Source: Aquibium carbonis (GTDB taxonomy: Bacteria > Pseudomonadota > Alphaproteobacteria > Rhizobiales > Rhizobiaceae). From it: a stretch of 41,670 nucleotides of DNA. The stretch covers positions 1 through 41,670 of the forward strand of contig NZ_RWKW01000017.1 in NCBI RefSeq assembly GCF_003970795.1, written 5' to 3'. Made by a program: the position numbers and the translations under genes. How positions within the stretch are numbered: position 1 is the stretch's first letter; the number at the start of each line of letters is the position of its first letter. Below are positions 40,708-41,670 of the stretch, piece after piece. The notes beneath the pieces are model-generated. The model was not told where the DNA came from, searched no databases, and saw only the letters and a list, made by a program, of their open reading frames with translations.

Positions 40708-41496
40708 TCAGGCGAAGGCCGAGACGAGTTCCTTCGTGTAGGCGTGGCCGGGGTTCGTCAGCACCGCACGGGTGGCGCCGGTCTCGACGATACGGCCCGA
40801 CTGCATGACGGCGACGCGGTCGCAGATGCTGGCGATCACCGCGAGGTCGTGGCTGATGACGAGCATGGACAGGCCGAAGGCCTCGTGCAGGTCCATCAGC
40901 AGGTTGAGGATCTGCGCCTGCACCGACACGTCGAGCGAAGCCACCGGCTCGTCTGCCACCAGCAATGCCGGTTTCGTGACGAGCGCCCGCGCGATCGCGA
41001 TGCGCTGGCGCTGGCCGCCGGAGAACTCATGCGGATACCGGGGCGCGGCGTCGGGGTCGATGCCGACCCGGCCGAGCATGTAGAGCACGGCGGCCTTTCG
41101 AGCCGCGCCGGCCAGACCGGACGCGGCGAGCAGCGGTTCGGCCACGCTCCAGCCGATGGAGCGGCGCGGATCGAGCGAGCCGAAAGGGTCCTGGAACACC
41201 ATCTGCATGCGCGTGCGCAGGCGCTTCAGCTCGCCTCGGGCGCAGCGGTGCGGATCGACCCCGTCGATCAGGATCGTCCCGCCATCAGGCCTCTCCAGCC
41301 CCATGACCATGCGCGCCAGCGTCGATTTGCCCGAACCGCTCTCGCCGACCACGCCCAGCACTTCGCCGCGTCCGACGACAAGGCTCGCCTCCTGGACGGC
41401 GGCAAGGCGCGGCGCCGGCGCAAGGAGGCTGCGTCGCGGCAGCCGGTAGTGGCGCGACACGGCATCGACCGACAGGATCGGATCGTCGAGGCTCAT
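40708..41496 (-). CDS. Peptide/nickel-type ABC importer ATPase, DppF-like
   Basis: A 262-residue cytosolic ATPase. Walker A is GESGSGKST (51-59), Q-loop VFQDPFGSLDPR, signature FSGGQRQRIAIARAL, Walker B LLVADEPVASLD and switch His VISHDLAV. VFQDPFGSLDPR and the short C-terminus (GHAYTKELVSAF) are typical of DppF/OppF. I chose the ATG at 41496, which overlaps the stop of the upstream ATPase gene (ATGA). It is convergent with the FAD oxidoreductase (21-base gap). The ligand is a peptide, opine or similar compound; the binding protein and permeases lie outside the window. Confidence 0.93.
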   Translation of the reverse strand: MSLDDPILSVDAVSRHYRLPRRSLLAPAPRLAAVQEASLVVGRGEVLGVVGESGSGKSTLARMVMGLERPDGGTILIDGVDPHRCARGELKRLRTRMQMVFQDPFGSLDPRRSIGWSVAEPLLAASGLAGAARKAAVLYMLGRVGIDPDAAPRYPHEFSGGQRQRIAIARALVTKPALLVADEPVASLDVSVQAQILNLLMDLHEAFGLSMLVISHDLAVIASICDRVAVMQSGRIVETGATRAVLTNPGHAYTKELVSAFA

Positions 41497-41670
41497 CGGA
41501 CGGCTTCCGGAGCGCGGCCGGTAGCTGCGGCGGGAGCGGCATCGTCTCGCGGCTCGGCGTCGGCGAGCCGGTGGCAGGCCGCGCGGACGCCGTCCGCGAG
41601 ATCGAGCGTCAGCGGTCTTTCGCCCGCGCAACGCGGCAGTTCGACCGCGCAACGGCCGCTGAACGGGCAG
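41493..41670 (-). CDS. C-terminal end of a DppD/OppD-like ABC ATPase (partial)
   Basis: The window edge cuts this gene. The visible 58 codons begin CPFSGRCAVELPRCAGERPLTL and contain VRACHRLAD, the cysteine-containing C-terminal extension (oligo_HPY domain) of OppD/DppD ATPases. Its stop overlaps the start of the DppF-like gene by 4 bases, so the pair is translationally coupled and transcribed leftwards. Nothing of the nucleotide-binding domain is visible. Confidence 0.82.
   Translation of the reverse strand, partial: CPFSGRCAVELPRCAGERPLTLDLADGVRAACHRLADAEPRDDAAPAAATGRAPEAVR

Noticed and set aside
1-41670. CRISPR arrays, insertion sequences or phage genes
   Set aside because: I looked for regularly spaced repeats, transposase or integrase motifs and terminal inverted repeats and saw none.

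Overview
This is a GC-rich window, roughly two thirds G+C by eye. It looks like chromosomal DNA of an alphaproteobacterium, most likely of the Hyphomicrobiales (Rhizobiales). The grounds are the gene families (DUF6152/DUF6644 pair, extensin-like protein, TctABC-type transporter, PrsD/PrsE-type type I secretion pair, MoxR plus CoxE-like VWA pair), a likely alphaproteobacterial 6S RNA upstream of 5-formyl-THF cyclo-ligase, and a CtrA-type TTAA-N7-TTAAC box. There is no transposase, integrase, CRISPR array or phage gene. Housekeeping blocks flank a long accessory stretch.

Layout. 1-4860: broken cold-shock-domain gene, DUF6644 and DUF6152 pair, PAP2 phosphatase, asd with a leader region that contains a threonine/lysine-rich short ORF, extensin-like protein, and a 50-residue membrane protein. 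4981-16678: an accessory cluster. A minus-strand operon (P450, HlyC-like protein without the catalytic His, alpha/beta hydrolase, lambda-crystallin-type dehydrogenase) diverges from a plus-strand operon (outer-membrane barrel, epoxide-hydrolase-like protein, GT2 glycosyltransferase, Stf0-type sulfotransferase). Then come a pyruvyl-transferase-like protein, a carrier-protein/thioesterase didomain and a stand-alone acyl ligase. 16667-19624: tripartite tricarboxylate transporter with fused TctA-TctB and a separate TctC.

19806-28045: type I secretion island. It holds the membrane fusion protein and ABC ATPase (minus), an acidic likely secreted substrate behind a CtrA-type box and followed by a strong terminator (plus), a methyltransferase with a regulatory domain of the kind found in protein lysine methyltransferases, and an M10 serralysin whose stop codon overlaps the start of a small exported two-cysteine protein (minus).

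28243-41670: tRNA-Glu(CTC), MBL-fold protein, TerC, YmdB-type phosphoesterase, 5-FCL, 6S RNA, DUF4345, MoxR ATPase, GST, GNAT, hicAB with a repeat operator, VWA protein, MsrB, then a translationally coupled catabolic operon (enolase-superfamily dehydratase, aldehyde dehydrogenase with an internal deletion, FAD oxidoreductase), and convergent to it two ATPases of a peptide ABC importer, the second cut by the window edge.

The points most worth a second look are the asd leader, the T1SS/methyltransferase/serralysin island with its candidate protease inhibitor, the HlyC-like protein without His, the Cys-nucleophile thioesterase with its separate ligase, and the internally deleted aldehyde dehydrogenase.
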